Source: a virus. From it: DNA of 64,000 nt. The stretch covers positions 1 to 64,000 of IMG/VR virus record IMGVR_UViG_3300027963_000043, one strand, 5' to 3'. This document shows positions 31,926 to 40,551 of the stretch, piece after piece. Under the pieces are notes generated by a model. That model was not told where the DNA came from, did no database searches, and was given only the letters and a program-made list of their open reading frames with translations. The translations under genes and the position numbers were made by a program. The first letter of the stretch is position 1; every line of letters begins with the position of its first letter.

Positions 31926-33011
31926 ATGAAAATCAAATTAAAAAATACACCAGAGCAAGTTGAGCTTGTAAAAGCTATGGGCAGTAGAGATACCGCCGTA
32001 GCTCGCGAAGCCTCCGAAGCTTTTGCAGCTTTCATTGGACCAGTCGTAAGTAAGGTTCTAATGCAAGCTGGTACAGCCAGTGCAGTTTATAATGATGCAC
32101 CCTATGATCAAGATGATAATCCCAGTCTTCCTCTTGACCTATGGCATGATCAAGGCGGACAAGACTATGTTACAGTTTGGAGTCAAAATGTAGCAGGTGG
32201 TCTTCCTTCTTCAGCAGTAGAAGGTTTTAGCGAACTAAAAATCTCTACTTATTCTTTGGATGCAGCAGTCAGCTTCTTGAAACGTTATGCCCGTCGTGGT
32301 CGTATCGATGTAGTAAGCAAAGCTGTAGAAAGAATGAGCAATGAAGTTCTCGTAAAACAAGAACGCAATGCTTGGGCAGTAGTTTTGAAAGCCCTTGCAG
32401 AAGCTCGCACAGCAGGCACAGGAGCCGCAGCATTAGCCACTAACGGTCATATCGTTGGATCTGATACAGCTGGAACATTTGCTCTATCTGATCTTAGCAA
32501 GCTAATGACACTAGTAAAAAGACTTAATACATCTTATGCTGGTGGTACCACATCTGATGCTTACGGTCTAACTGATCTATTCGTTAGTCCAGAAGTTAAA
32601 GGTGATATCCGTGCATTCGCTTACCAACCATTCACCACAGGTGGAGGCACAAATCTTCCTGACGCAGCTCGCGAAGAAATCTATCGCAACGCTGGTGCTC
32701 AAGAACTTTACGGAGTAACAATCCATGAACTAGTTGAACTAGGCGTAAATGCTAAATATAGCGCTCTATTCAACGCATTCAAAGGTAGTTACAACTTCAA
32801 TTCTAATGCCGACGAACTCGCCATTGGTTTTGATTTGAGCAGAGAAGGCTTTATCCGCCCAATCGCTCGTAACTCTGATACTGGTTCAACATTCGCTGTT
32901 CTTCCAGATGATCAATTCGCAGCTCGCAACGAGAAAACTGGTTTCTACGGTTCTCTCGAAGAGGGTCGCGTTTGTATCGATGCTCGTACAGTAGTTGGAA
33001 TCAAGATCTAA
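31926..33011 (+). CDS. Major capsid protein
   Basis: A 361-residue HK97-fold-type protein: helical N-terminus (about 1-55), DAPYDQDDNPSLPLDLWHD strand region, a long spine helix (about 125-165; RRGRIDVVSKAVERMSNEVL), and a C-terminal region ending CIDARTVVGIKI. It is preceded by AAGGAG and followed by a strong terminator, fitting a highly expressed capsid gene. Codon choice is the least AT-biased of the virion genes. The assignment uses size, helix pattern and context. Confidence 0.85.
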   Translation: MKIKLKNTPEQVELVKAMGSRDTAVAREASEAFAAFIGPVVSKVLMQAGTASAVYNDAPYDQDDNPSLPLDLWHDQGGQDYVTVWSQNVAGGLPSSAVEGFSELKISTYSLDAAVSFLKRYARRGRIDVVSKAVERMSNEVLVKQERNAWAVVLKALAEARTAGTGAAALATNGHIVGSDTAGTFALSDLSKLMTLVKRLNTSYAGGTTSDAYGLTDLFVSPEVKGDIRAFAYQPFTTGGGTNLPDAAREEIYRNAGAQELYGVTIHELVELGVNAKYSALFNAFKGSYNFNSNADELAIGFDLSREGFIRPIARNSDTGSTFAVLPDDQFAARNEKTGFYGSLEEGRVCIDARTVVGIKI

Positions 33012-33033
33012 GTTAAATTAGATTAAAATTAAA

Positions 33034-33069
33034 GGCCCAGTAGGTTTATCCCTACTGGGTCTTTTTTTT
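33034..33069 (+). terminator. Rho-independent terminator after the capsid gene
   Basis: CCCAGTAGG (33036-33044) pairs with CCTACTGGG (33051-33059), 6-nt loop, then a run of eight T. It ends the head-gene transcript. Confidence 0.92.
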
Positions 33070-33089
33070 GAATAAAACATTAGAAATTG

Positions 33090-33096
33090 GTGCAAT
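33090..33096 (+). promoter_or_regulatory. GTGCAAT element for the gene at 33133
   Basis: One-base variant just after the terminator, 36 nt before the ATG; AAGGAGAT serves as Shine-Dalgarno. Long-spacing class. Confidence 0.45.
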
Positions 33097-33132
33097 TAAA
33101 TTTATAATATATTAAGGAGATTATTTACATTT

Positions 33133-33480
33133 ATGCCTAAGAAATCAACAAAATTAGAGGACCTTTCACAAACTCATGGAAAATTAGAGAATATTCAATA
33201 TAAAACACTAGACCAAATTTGGGGAGATGATGGATCTAGCAAGTATAAAACATCAAATGTACAAGATTACTTGAATTATTTAAATGACTTAAACAAAAGC
33301 GACTTACAAGCCCACGCTAATAAAATTGGTTTAATTCCAGTGGATAATAGAGAAACATTAACTAAAAGATTAGTATCAGAATTCAAAAAATTTAATTCAC
33401 TTTATAAGCTTCCAAAAAATGAAGACAGTAAAACAGAACTAAATAAAGAAACAAAAAATATTTTATCTGAAGGAAAATAA
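33133..33480 (+). CDS. Small head-associated protein (115 aa)
   Basis: A lysine-rich helical protein with YKTLDQIWGDDGSSKYKT near 23-40 and a SAP-like helix-extended loop-helix segment (KSDLQAHANKIGLIPVDNRE, then LTKRLVSEF). From memory, similar short proteins follow the capsid gene in several large phages. A SAP-like fold would suggest DNA binding, perhaps inside the head, but this is inference. It has its own promoter element and Shine-Dalgarno after the capsid terminator. Confidence 0.6.
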   Translation: MPKKSTKLEDLSQTHGKLENIQYKTLDQIWGDDGSSKYKTSNVQDYLNYLNDLNKSDLQAHANKIGLIPVDNRETLTKRLVSEFKKFNSLYKLPKNEDSKTELNKETKNILSEGK

Positions 33481-33501
33481 TTTATAATTTGGCGTGTTAA
33501 A

Positions 33502-33508
33502 GTGTAAT
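33502..33508 (+). promoter_or_regulatory. GTGTAAT element for the fibre gene at 33516
   Basis: Exact motif 7 nt before the ATG; no Shine-Dalgarno. Confidence 0.65.
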
Positions 33509-33515
33509 ATACAAC

Positions 33516-36002
33516 ATGACAGGTTTAGCTTATATTCAAATTTATAATTCCGCTTCTGGAAGTTTTTTCGAAAATAAAAATCTTGGCGTTGAAGCTGTTA
33601 AATTTTTTAACGAAGATAGACTTAAATTTAATAATACAGTAGAAATAGATAAATTACTTACAACTCGTATTTCTATTGGAAAAAATTCTTCTGGTGATGC
33701 AAAATATAGCGTAAATGTAGGAATTAATAATTCTTCAATTTTAACTAAAACTGGATTAGCAAATTTTTATGGTCCAGTCAATTTTGGACTTCTTAATAGT
33801 TCAACTGATTCTACTAGAGCTTACAATATTGGTGGACAAAATACTATATTAGATTCAGATCAAGCAATGATTTTTGGTATTAATAACCAATACTCTGGAA
33901 TAGTAAGGTCTTATGCTTTAGGTGGAAATAATATAATTGAATCTGGAACAGAAAATGTTATAATTGGTAGAGATAATGCTTTACGCAATGATAATCAAAC
34001 TTCTCTTATTTTAGGATTTTATAATCAAAATATTGAAAAAAATAAAGGTTCTTTAATAGTTGGTAATTCAAATACAGAAATTTTAAATTCAAATAATATT
34101 AATTTGATTGGTAATTATAATTCAATTTTCGGTTCTAAAAATACCATAATTTTTGGAGAAGCAAATAGCGCAATCAGTAATGATTCATCCTATGTTTATG
34201 GTGGAAATAATAATATAACAACAGGTTATCAAGATGTAGTTTTTGGAAAATCAAATATTTTAGCGTCTGGTATTTCTAATTTAGTTTTTGGTTTGGGAAA
34301 TAGTTCTTCATATGGAAATTCTGAAAATATATTTGGTAGATCAAATTCTTCAATTGGTAATTTAAATTTTATAAATGGAATACAAAATACTGTCAAAAGT
34401 AGATATTCAGAAGAGAATGAAGTTTTGGGAAGACTAAATATTTTAAACAAAGCATCAAATAATATTATTGTTGGAAAATCAAATAGATCATCTGAAGATG
34501 CATATCTTAATTTATACGGAACTGGATTAGGACAATCATTTATTGACGAACAAGTTTCTGGAGCAGCATATGCTGGAATTTTTGGTAATCAAAATTATAC
34601 ATCTAGATCTTTTTATTCTTATATTTTTGGTAATAACAATATTGTAGATTTTAATTTGAATGGCTATACCATAGGTGAAAACAATCGCGTAATGGTATCG
34701 CAAGGCTCCTATATTTTTGGAAAAGGCAATCAACTTTCTGGTAAAAATAATTTCTTAATAGGATTTAATAACACTATTAGATCTGGAGACTCTGATGTAA
34801 TAGTAATTGGTCAATACTATACAGCAAAAGATGATTTTGAAAAAAATAAAATAATAATAAATTATCAAAATAATCGTATAGAAGTTATCAATACTGGAAT
34901 TAAACTTACTTCTAGCACTTCACCAACTATAAATGGAGATAAGATATTAACTACTCCAGATTTAATATCTATTGAAAATTCTATAAATGATCAGCGTATA
35001 GCAAATACAATTAATTATTTTTCGTTAACTGGAGAATTATATACTAATCCATTAAATCTTTATGATACAAAAATAGATCATCTTGCAAATAAAGTTAACG
35101 TAATAAGTGGTGCTTACACTCAAACCATATTGGATTCTGTTGCATTACAATTTGATATTTCTGGAGTAACTGGAATGGGATTGACAATAGGAAAATTAAG
35201 CTTTAAAATTCCATCTAATACAATTTTTACGAGAGCTAGAAAATCATTAGACTATTCTGGATTGTTTAATATTTCAGAGATTTATTATCAAAATAAAAAC
35301 TATAACATGGGCATATTCCATGATAAAAGTTCTAAACAATGGTTAGTTGGTGATTTAAATTCTGACGAATATTATTTCTTCAGCACCCAAAGCAATCCAA
35401 ATATATTTGGTGGTTCCAGTGGACAAATTGGAGACTTGCGACAAGAGTTGGGTGCAACTAGATTTAGAGCAACTGGTACATACGCAGGAGCTGCAGGTAT
35501 TACATATTATAGTGGTATGGAGAGCACTATAAATGGAAAGAAATATGGACCTCTTTTTGTATATAATACAAAAGAAATTAGCGTAAATCAAATTTATACA
35601 TCAATTGAACTTCCAAAAAATCTTGGAGATTTTTCTTATATTCCATCAACAGTATACGAATCTGAAGATAATAATTTTAATTTATTCTTTGGTAAACCGT
35701 ATGCATTAACCAATGGATTTAAGAAAAAGAACCAAAATAATCAATATGTTGATTATCAATGGTTAATAGTAAATAATCTTTTAAGCAATAGATCTGGCGA
35801 ACTTTATTTTGGAGATAATTTAACCTCTACTTCTCAAACTGCTGATTTTTCATTCAAAACAACTGGTACTAATTTAGCTTATACTGGATTTGGTAATGGA
35901 AGAACACCAGCTATAACTTTAAGAATGGATGGCAGCAGATATTCATTAGTTAAATCTTATGTTCCAAATTATGGACAAGTTTATTTTCCATTTTATTATT
36001 AA
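33516..36002 (+). CDS. Long fibre/adhesin with YadA-head-like repeats (828 aa)
   Basis: Residues about 60-440 hold some twenty repeats with the consensus (L/I)(I/V)(F/I)GxxNxxxxG (IFGINNQYSG, IIGRDNALRN, VFGKSNILAS), the same beta-roll seen in the fibre at 24081. A short coiled-coil-like neck (about 475-530; ENSINDQRIANTINYFSLTG) follows, then a C-terminal globular region of about 300 residues rich in Y, G and N (FRATGTYAGAAGITYYSGME), probably the receptor-binding part. No membrane anchor or signal peptide, so it is a virion fibre, not a host adhesin. Confidence 0.75.
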   Translation: MTGLAYIQIYNSASGSFFENKNLGVEAVKFFNEDRLKFNNTVEIDKLLTTRISIGKNSSGDAKYSVNVGINNSSILTKTGLANFYGPVNFGLLNSSTDSTRAYNIGGQNTILDSDQAMIFGINNQYSGIVRSYALGGNNIIESGTENVIIGRDNALRNDNQTSLILGFYNQNIEKNKGSLIVGNSNTEILNSNNINLIGNYNSIFGSKNTIIFGEANSAISNDSSYVYGGNNNITTGYQDVVFGKSNILASGISNLVFGLGNSSSYGNSENIFGRSNSSIGNLNFINGIQNTVKSRYSEENEVLGRLNILNKASNNIIVGKSNRSSEDAYLNLYGTGLGQSFIDEQVSGAAYAGIFGNQNYTSRSFYSYIFGNNNIVDFNLNGYTIGENNRVMVSQGSYIFGKGNQLSGKNNFLIGFNNTIRSGDSDVIVIGQYYTAKDDFEKNKIIINYQNNRIEVINTGIKLTSSTSPTINGDKILTTPDLISIENSINDQRIANTINYFSLTGELYTNPLNLYDTKIDHLANKVNVISGAYTQTILDSVALQFDISGVTGMGLTIGKLSFKIPSNTIFTRARKSLDYSGLFNISEIYYQNKNYNMGIFHDKSSKQWLVGDLNSDEYYFFSTQSNPNIFGGSSGQIGDLRQELGATRFRATGTYAGAAGITYYSGMESTINGKKYGPLFVYNTKEISVNQIYTSIELPKNLGDFSYIPSTVYESEDNNFNLFFGKPYALTNGFKKKNQNNQYVDYQWLIVNNLLSNRSGELYFGDNLTSTSQTADFSFKTTGTNLAYTGFGNGRTPAITLRMDGSRYSLVKSYVPNYGQVYFPFYY

Positions 36003-36024
36003 TTTTTAAATTGTTTTTTAATTG

Positions 36025-36031
36025 GTGTAAT
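36025..36031 (+). promoter_or_regulatory. GTGTAAT element for the gene at 36039
   Basis: Exact motif 7 nt before the ATG; no Shine-Dalgarno. Confidence 0.65.
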
Positions 36032-36038
36032 TTATTAT

Positions 36039-36413
36039 ATGGCTACTTCATATAATATAAATACTATTCAAGGTGATAATTTGCAGCTATCCTTAAGAAT
36101 AAAAGATTCTAATAATAGCCCAATAAATTTAAGTGGATATAGCGTTAGAGGGGTTGTAAAATATGCTTATGGATATGAAGATAATGATCAAGTTTTATTG
36201 AATTTGAATCCAGTTATTATTTCTGGAAATAATGGTTCATACTATCCATCTGGCATAGTAAATATAAACGTAGAATCTTATGTAACTGCAAGTATTCCAG
36301 TAGGAACTTTTGTTTATGATATAGAACGATTTCCTTATGGAATACCAACTGGTAATTCTATAAAATTAATTAGAGGAAAGTTCATTGTAAGTCCAGAAGT
36401 AACATCTATTTAA
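36039..36413 (+). CDS. Small beta-sandwich baseplate/fibre protein (124 aa)
   Basis: Begins MATSYNINTIQGDNLQLSLR, with NLSGYSVRGVVKYAYGYED and YDIERFPYG. The TIxQGDxxxLxxxxKDxxxxPxNLxGYxxRxxxK pattern resembles the N-terminal domain of BppU-like and other baseplate attachment proteins. Probably an adaptor holding fibres on the virion. It is separated from the collagen-like protein gene by 4 nt, so the two are co-translated. Confidence 0.65.
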   Translation: MATSYNINTIQGDNLQLSLRIKDSNNSPINLSGYSVRGVVKYAYGYEDNDQVLLNLNPVIISGNNGSYYPSGIVNINVESYVTASIPVGTFVYDIERFPYGIPTGNSIKLIRGKFIVSPEVTSI

Positions 36414-36417
36414 TTTT

Positions 36418-36963
36418 ATGGCAGATGTAATTGTAGATGTAATTTTGCCAAATGCAATAACAACGGATGTAACCTCTCCGAGTTATTCTGCAAATGCTAA
36501 TGTATTTATTCCTGGACAAGATGGGCCTCAAGGTCCACAAGGTCCAGAAGGTCCACTAAATCAATTTAAAACCATTAAAGTGGATGGTCAGTCAGATTTA
36601 ATCCCAACTGGTATAGAATCATTAAAATTTATTGGTCAGACAGGTATAAATATACTAACAAATAATTCTCAAAACCCTAAATCAATAACGATAAATGCTG
36701 CGCCGCTTAGTGGATACTTTGAAGCAGAGAATGTAGTTGGTTATAAAGCAAATCTAACCGCTGGATCTGATAATTATTATATACAATATCCAACAGTATT
36801 AAATACTGCCCCAAGATCAGTAGTTTGCGCTTTTCAAAATACAGTAGATGATATGGCTTATTATTTCTCAATTGGTTCAATAACTAACGCTGGGTTCTAT
36901 ATAAACTTTAGTGATAATTTATTAAATAATGGGTATTTTTTAAATATTCAAGTTAAAAAGTAA
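36418..36963 (+). CDS. Fibre protein with a short collagen-like stretch (181 aa)
   Basis: Residues about 32-48 contain Gly-X-Y triplets (GQDGPQGPQGPEGP), a collagen-like trimerisation element common in phage fibres. The N-terminus is a beta strand region (VIVDVILPNAITTDV) that probably docks to the preceding adaptor, and the C-terminal part (about 95-181; ENVVGYKANLTAGSDNYYIQ) recurs in pattern in the fibre at 37001 (LDEYQISYPV...). Likely a trimeric short fibre. Confidence 0.7.
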   Translation: MADVIVDVILPNAITTDVTSPSYSANANVFIPGQDGPQGPQGPEGPLNQFKTIKVDGQSDLIPTGIESLKFIGQTGINILTNNSQNPKSITINAAPLSGYFEAENVVGYKANLTAGSDNYYIQYPTVLNTAPRSVVCAFQNTVDDMAYYFSIGSITNAGFYINFSDNLLNNGYFLNIQVKK

Positions 36964-36970
36964 ATATTGT

Positions 36971-36977
36971 GTGTAAT
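36971..36977 (+). promoter_or_regulatory. GTGTAAT element for the fibre gene at 37001
   Basis: Exact motif 23 nt before the ATG, with AAAAGGAA as Shine-Dalgarno. Long-spacing class. Confidence 0.65.
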
Positions 36978-37000
36978 AATATAAAAGGAAATAAAAATTT

Positions 37001-37822
37001 ATGATTAGCGCTTTCAAACATATTAGACTAAGTGGATATAATTTAACTCCAATTCAAAGTGCAGCTTGGGATAATAGTTCAACACTAAGACTTGGATTCG
37101 GAAATAGTGGTTTAGCTTATTACAGTGAACTTACTGGAATTAGTGGTTACTTAAAGGGTCTAATTACTGAAGCTAATGCCGATGTAAATAATTTAAATAA
37201 TTTACAAGGAAATCTTTATATAACAGGTGGAGATGGAGTTACTATCCAAGTAGATGCTGGACTTGGTGAAATTAAAGTAGTAGGTAATAGTGGATATTTT
37301 CAAGCTCTATCAAATCAAGTTTCTAGCAATTTAGCGCTAACTGGTAGTAATTTATATACTTTATTTAGTACTTTTAGTAGTTCAAGTACTGCGGATGTAT
37401 CAGCAATTAGCGGACAAATTGTAAACACTGGCGCTACTTTAAATAATAAAATTGATTTACTAAGTGGTTATGTTAATTCTCAAGATACAATTATTTCTAC
37501 AAATCTATTTAATACTGGTAGTACTTTAGATACTAAAATAAATAACTATAGCGGTTGGGCAAGTGGAACATATGTTGCAAAATCTAGCCAACAAGTATTT
37601 ACAACACCATTAGCTGTTGGTTTGGATGAATATCAAATTAGTTACCCAGTAGCTTTTGGCGGAGCAACTCCACCAAAAATTTTAGCAACTCTTGAAGTTC
37701 CTGGAAATGTAATGTATAGTTTATCAACAAGATCAATCAGTCAAGTTGGATATACGGGCGTACTTTCTGATAATATTTTAGAAGCTGGCGCAAAAATCCA
37801 TACTTTCGCTTCTACACAATAA
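37001..37822 (+). CDS. Tail fibre with coiled-coil-like repeats (273 aa)
   Basis: The N-terminal region is beta-rich (HIRLSGYNLTPIQSAAWDNS); the middle (about 100-185) has units such as STNLFNTGSTLDTKINNYSG, the same unit as the tandem array in the fibre at 37930. The C-terminal domain (about 195-273) resembles that of the preceding collagen-like protein. It probably forms a trimer. Modules are being exchanged among adjacent fibre genes here. Confidence 0.7.
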   Translation: MISAFKHIRLSGYNLTPIQSAAWDNSSTLRLGFGNSGLAYYSELTGISGYLKGLITEANADVNNLNNLQGNLYITGGDGVTIQVDAGLGEIKVVGNSGYFQALSNQVSSNLALTGSNLYTLFSTFSSSSTADVSAISGQIVNTGATLNNKIDLLSGYVNSQDTIISTNLFNTGSTLDTKINNYSGWASGTYVAKSSQQVFTTPLAVGLDEYQISYPVAFGGATPPKILATLEVPGNVMYSLSTRSISQVGYTGVLSDNILEAGAKIHTFASTQ

Positions 37823-37828
37823 CTTATC

Positions 37829-37922
37829 TAGTGTAATATTCACTAGAATAATAGAATTAATAATTCTTTTACTCTTTAGTCTGCCATAAAAAGCAGCAAT
37901 TTAGCGAAAGCTAATAAAAGGA
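37829..37922 (+). promoter_or_regulatory. Structured leader before the GTG-start fibre gene
   Basis: A GTGTAAT element (37831-37837) lies inside CTAGTG/CACTAG (37829-37847). Downstream come AGAATT/AATTCT (about 37852-37866), CTGC/GCAG (37881-37896) and a TTAGC-GAAA-GCTAA tetraloop hairpin (37901-37914) just before the Shine-Dalgarno AAAGGA (37917-37922). It is the longest leader among the fibre genes. Confidence 0.5.
37831..37837 (+). promoter_or_regulatory. GTGTAAT element upstream of the fibre gene at 37930
   Basis: Exact motif 92 nt before the GTG start, embedded in an inverted repeat. Extreme member of the long-spacing class. Confidence 0.6.
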
Positions 37923-37929
37923 ATAAAAA

Positions 37930-40551
37930 GTGGCAAATATATTTAAAGCGAAAACTCTTGTGGGTCGCACGGGAATATTTTCTCACGAAGTAATTGCTCC
38001 AAATCTTGTTTATAATACTGGTTATCAAAATATAGATGGATTAAAAGATTTTACAATAAAACCTACTGTTGGTACAATTCCAGTTTTATTAAGTGGAGAT
38101 ATTCCATATGTTCAAACCAATTCATATTTCTATGTTGATGCCACTAGAAAAGATTCATATATTGAAAATGGAAATATTTTATATCCATATAAAACTTTAA
38201 GTAGCGCTTACAATGCAGCAAAAAATATTGCATATTTTCACAATCCAACTTATATAACGCTTCTTAGCCCAATAGCTGAAAATTTAACTATAAATAAAGG
38301 ATATATTAATTTAGTAGGAAATAATACAAATAAAAATGATCCAATTAGAATAACTGGCTCACTTGTTTTTGCAGCCACAGGTGGAACCGCAACAGATAAT
38401 AATTTTTCAATAGCTGGGTTAGGAATAACGGCCACTTCAAATAATAAATGTATATTATTTTCTGGAAATAACCCTCAAAGATTGTTTATTCAAGATTGTT
38501 GGTTGATAGCAAAAGATAATGGAACTTGTTTATATTCAAATAATACAAATACAACTTCAAGATTGCAAGGAGATATATTAAAACTTAGTCCAGAAGGAGT
38601 AAATACAACAGCAATTGATATAGTAAGTGGAACATCTTCGATTTCTTTTGCTGAGACTAGTAGTTCTGCAAGTGTTTTAGCTTACGTTAGAAATAATAGT
38701 ACTTTAAATATAAGTAACTCTCAAATAGAAACAACTGGAGAAAAAGCTTTTCAAGTTGAAAACGCTGCTAGATTAACTTTATTAAATAGTGTGCTAACAA
38801 ATACAGCGAATCCTTCGACTGGAATATTTTTAAAAGATGCACTTTCTACGGCAGTAGTAGTTGGTTCAGCAATTTCTGTTCCAGCAAACGCTAATAGTTA
38901 TGCTATAAATGGAGTAGATTATTCTTATCTTTTTTATAAAAATCTTTATTTTAGTATAGATGCTGCTGGCCAAAGCACAGAATCAAAAATTGGAAATAAT
39001 GTTAATAAAAATTTAATTAATTCATATGATCCAGTAGTTTATAGTATAGGTGATCAAACTATCTCTGGAGTTAAAACTTTTGATGTATTTCCAATTGTTA
39101 GCGGAAATAAATTAATAACAGGATTAGATCTTAGTTCTTATCTTACTTCTTCTAGCGCCAGTTCTACTTATTCTACCATAACAAACCTTGCTTCAACTGG
39201 CTCAACTCTTGATACGAAAATTAACAATGTTAGCGGATATTTTACTGGAACGAACGCAACATTTACTACGAATCTTTTTTCGACTGGCTCAACTCTTGAT
39301 ACGAAAATTAACAATGTTAGCGGATATTTTACTGGAACGAACGCAACATTTACTACGAATCTTTTTTCGACTGGATCGACTCTTGATACGAAAATTAACA
39401 ATGTTAGCGGATATTTTACTGGAACGAACGCAACATTTACTACGAATCTTTTTTCGACTGGATCGACTCTTGATACTAAAATAAATAATCTAAGTGGTTA
39501 TGTAAATTCTTATGATAGCAATATTGTTTTTACTACTGGAAATCAAACAATAGCTGGCACTAAACAATTTTCAGGGCTTTATATTAGTGGAGTAGGACTA
39601 ACTCCAGGAATTTATGTTAATACAAAAGACAATCAAATTATTACTGGAGCTAAAACATTTGTTACTTCTGGAATATTTTCTCTTTCTGGTGCAAATCCTT
39701 TGGTATTACCAAATAATCCTCTTTCAATAGTTGGAAGTGGAAATACCTATCTTCAACTTAATATTCAAAATAGAGCCACTGGTAATACATCGACTGCAGA
39801 TTTAGTTATTACAGCCAATAACGGAACAGATAGTAGCAACTTTATTAATCTTGGTATAAATAATTCTGGATACAGCGATCCAGCATTTACTAATGGTGGA
39901 TCATATGATGGTTATCTATTTGTTAATGGTGGAAGTTTAGATATTGGAACTCAAACAGCGAATACACACATAGAGTTTCATCTTGGAGGCACAACCATTG
40001 ATAAAACTGTAGCAAGATTCAGTAATTCTGGATTAAATATTATAACTGGAAATTTAGTTGTTAATAATAGCGGAATATTTGGAGGCGTAAATATAAATGA
40101 CGCGGATGCAATGGATATATCTGGTGTAGCTATAACTTTAATAAATAGCACAGTTACTTCAAACTATCCAATTTCTGGTTCATCAATATTAGGTCAAAGT
40201 GGAGTATTCTTATCTGGAATAGATTTAAAAAATTCTAAATTAATTAATGCTACTCCAGATCTTTTAAATGTTTCAGCAAACTTTAATATAACAGGAACTC
40301 AAAATAGTAGAGTAATCCTTGCTAATTCACCAACTATAATAACTGGATCAATTGTTAGTGGCAATCCAATTGGATTTAATACTTCAATAATTCAAACTAG
40401 TTCTGGACAAGTTTTAATTACTGGTATTGGATCTAATGTTATCGTTAGTAGTTATAATAATCAATTTAGAACAGCAGCACAATACGCAACAATTTCAATT
40501 CTTCATACAGGAAACGATGGATACATAATGTATGGAAATACTAGCACATGA
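37930..40551 (+). CDS. Long tail fibre with 87-bp tandem repeats (873 aa)
   Basis: The start codon is GTG at 37930, supported by AAAGGA 7 nt upstream. Residues about 75-330 look like a parallel beta-helix (INLVGNNTNKNDPIRITG, FIQDCWLIA), similar to pectate-lyase-type fibre domains. Residues about 418-530 are four 29-residue repeats (NLFSTGSTLDTKINNVSGYF) with nearly identical DNA. The C-terminal third is beta-rich with ISGV and TGN units. Likely the main long fibre. It overlaps the next gene by four bases (ATGA). Confidence 0.75.
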   Translation: MANIFKAKTLVGRTGIFSHEVIAPNLVYNTGYQNIDGLKDFTIKPTVGTIPVLLSGDIPYVQTNSYFYVDATRKDSYIENGNILYPYKTLSSAYNAAKNIAYFHNPTYITLLSPIAENLTINKGYINLVGNNTNKNDPIRITGSLVFAATGGTATDNNFSIAGLGITATSNNKCILFSGNNPQRLFIQDCWLIAKDNGTCLYSNNTNTTSRLQGDILKLSPEGVNTTAIDIVSGTSSISFAETSSSASVLAYVRNNSTLNISNSQIETTGEKAFQVENAARLTLLNSVLTNTANPSTGIFLKDALSTAVVVGSAISVPANANSYAINGVDYSYLFYKNLYFSIDAAGQSTESKIGNNVNKNLINSYDPVVYSIGDQTISGVKTFDVFPIVSGNKLITGLDLSSYLTSSSASSTYSTITNLASTGSTLDTKINNVSGYFTGTNATFTTNLFSTGSTLDTKINNVSGYFTGTNATFTTNLFSTGSTLDTKINNVSGYFTGTNATFTTNLFSTGSTLDTKINNLSGYVNSYDSNIVFTTGNQTIAGTKQFSGLYISGVGLTPGIYVNTKDNQIITGAKTFVTSGIFSLSGANPLVLPNNPLSIVGSGNTYLQLNIQNRATGNTSTADLVITANNGTDSSNFINLGINNSGYSDPAFTNGGSYDGYLFVNGGSLDIGTQTANTHIEFHLGGTTIDKTVARFSNSGLNIITGNLVVNNSGIFGGVNINDADAMDISGVAITLINSTVTSNYPISGSSILGQSGVFLSGIDLKNSKLINATPDLLNVSANFNITGTQNSRVILANSPTIITGSIVSGNPIGFNTSIIQTSSGQVLITGIGSNVIVSSYNNQFRTAAQYATISILHTGNDGYIMYGNTST
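39184..39531 (+). repeat. Tandem 87-bp repeats, three near-identical and one diverged
   Basis: Units at 39184-39270, 39271-39357, 39358-39444 and a diverged fourth at 39445-39531 encode the 29-residue fibre repeat. The first three differ at only a few bases, so the array is young or kept uniform by recombination; copy number could vary between isolates. Confidence 0.9.

Noticed and set aside
39168-39484. Extra frames on both strands across the fibre tandem repeat
   Set aside because: Created by the 87-bp repeat keeping all frames open; the fibre frame is the one with context.
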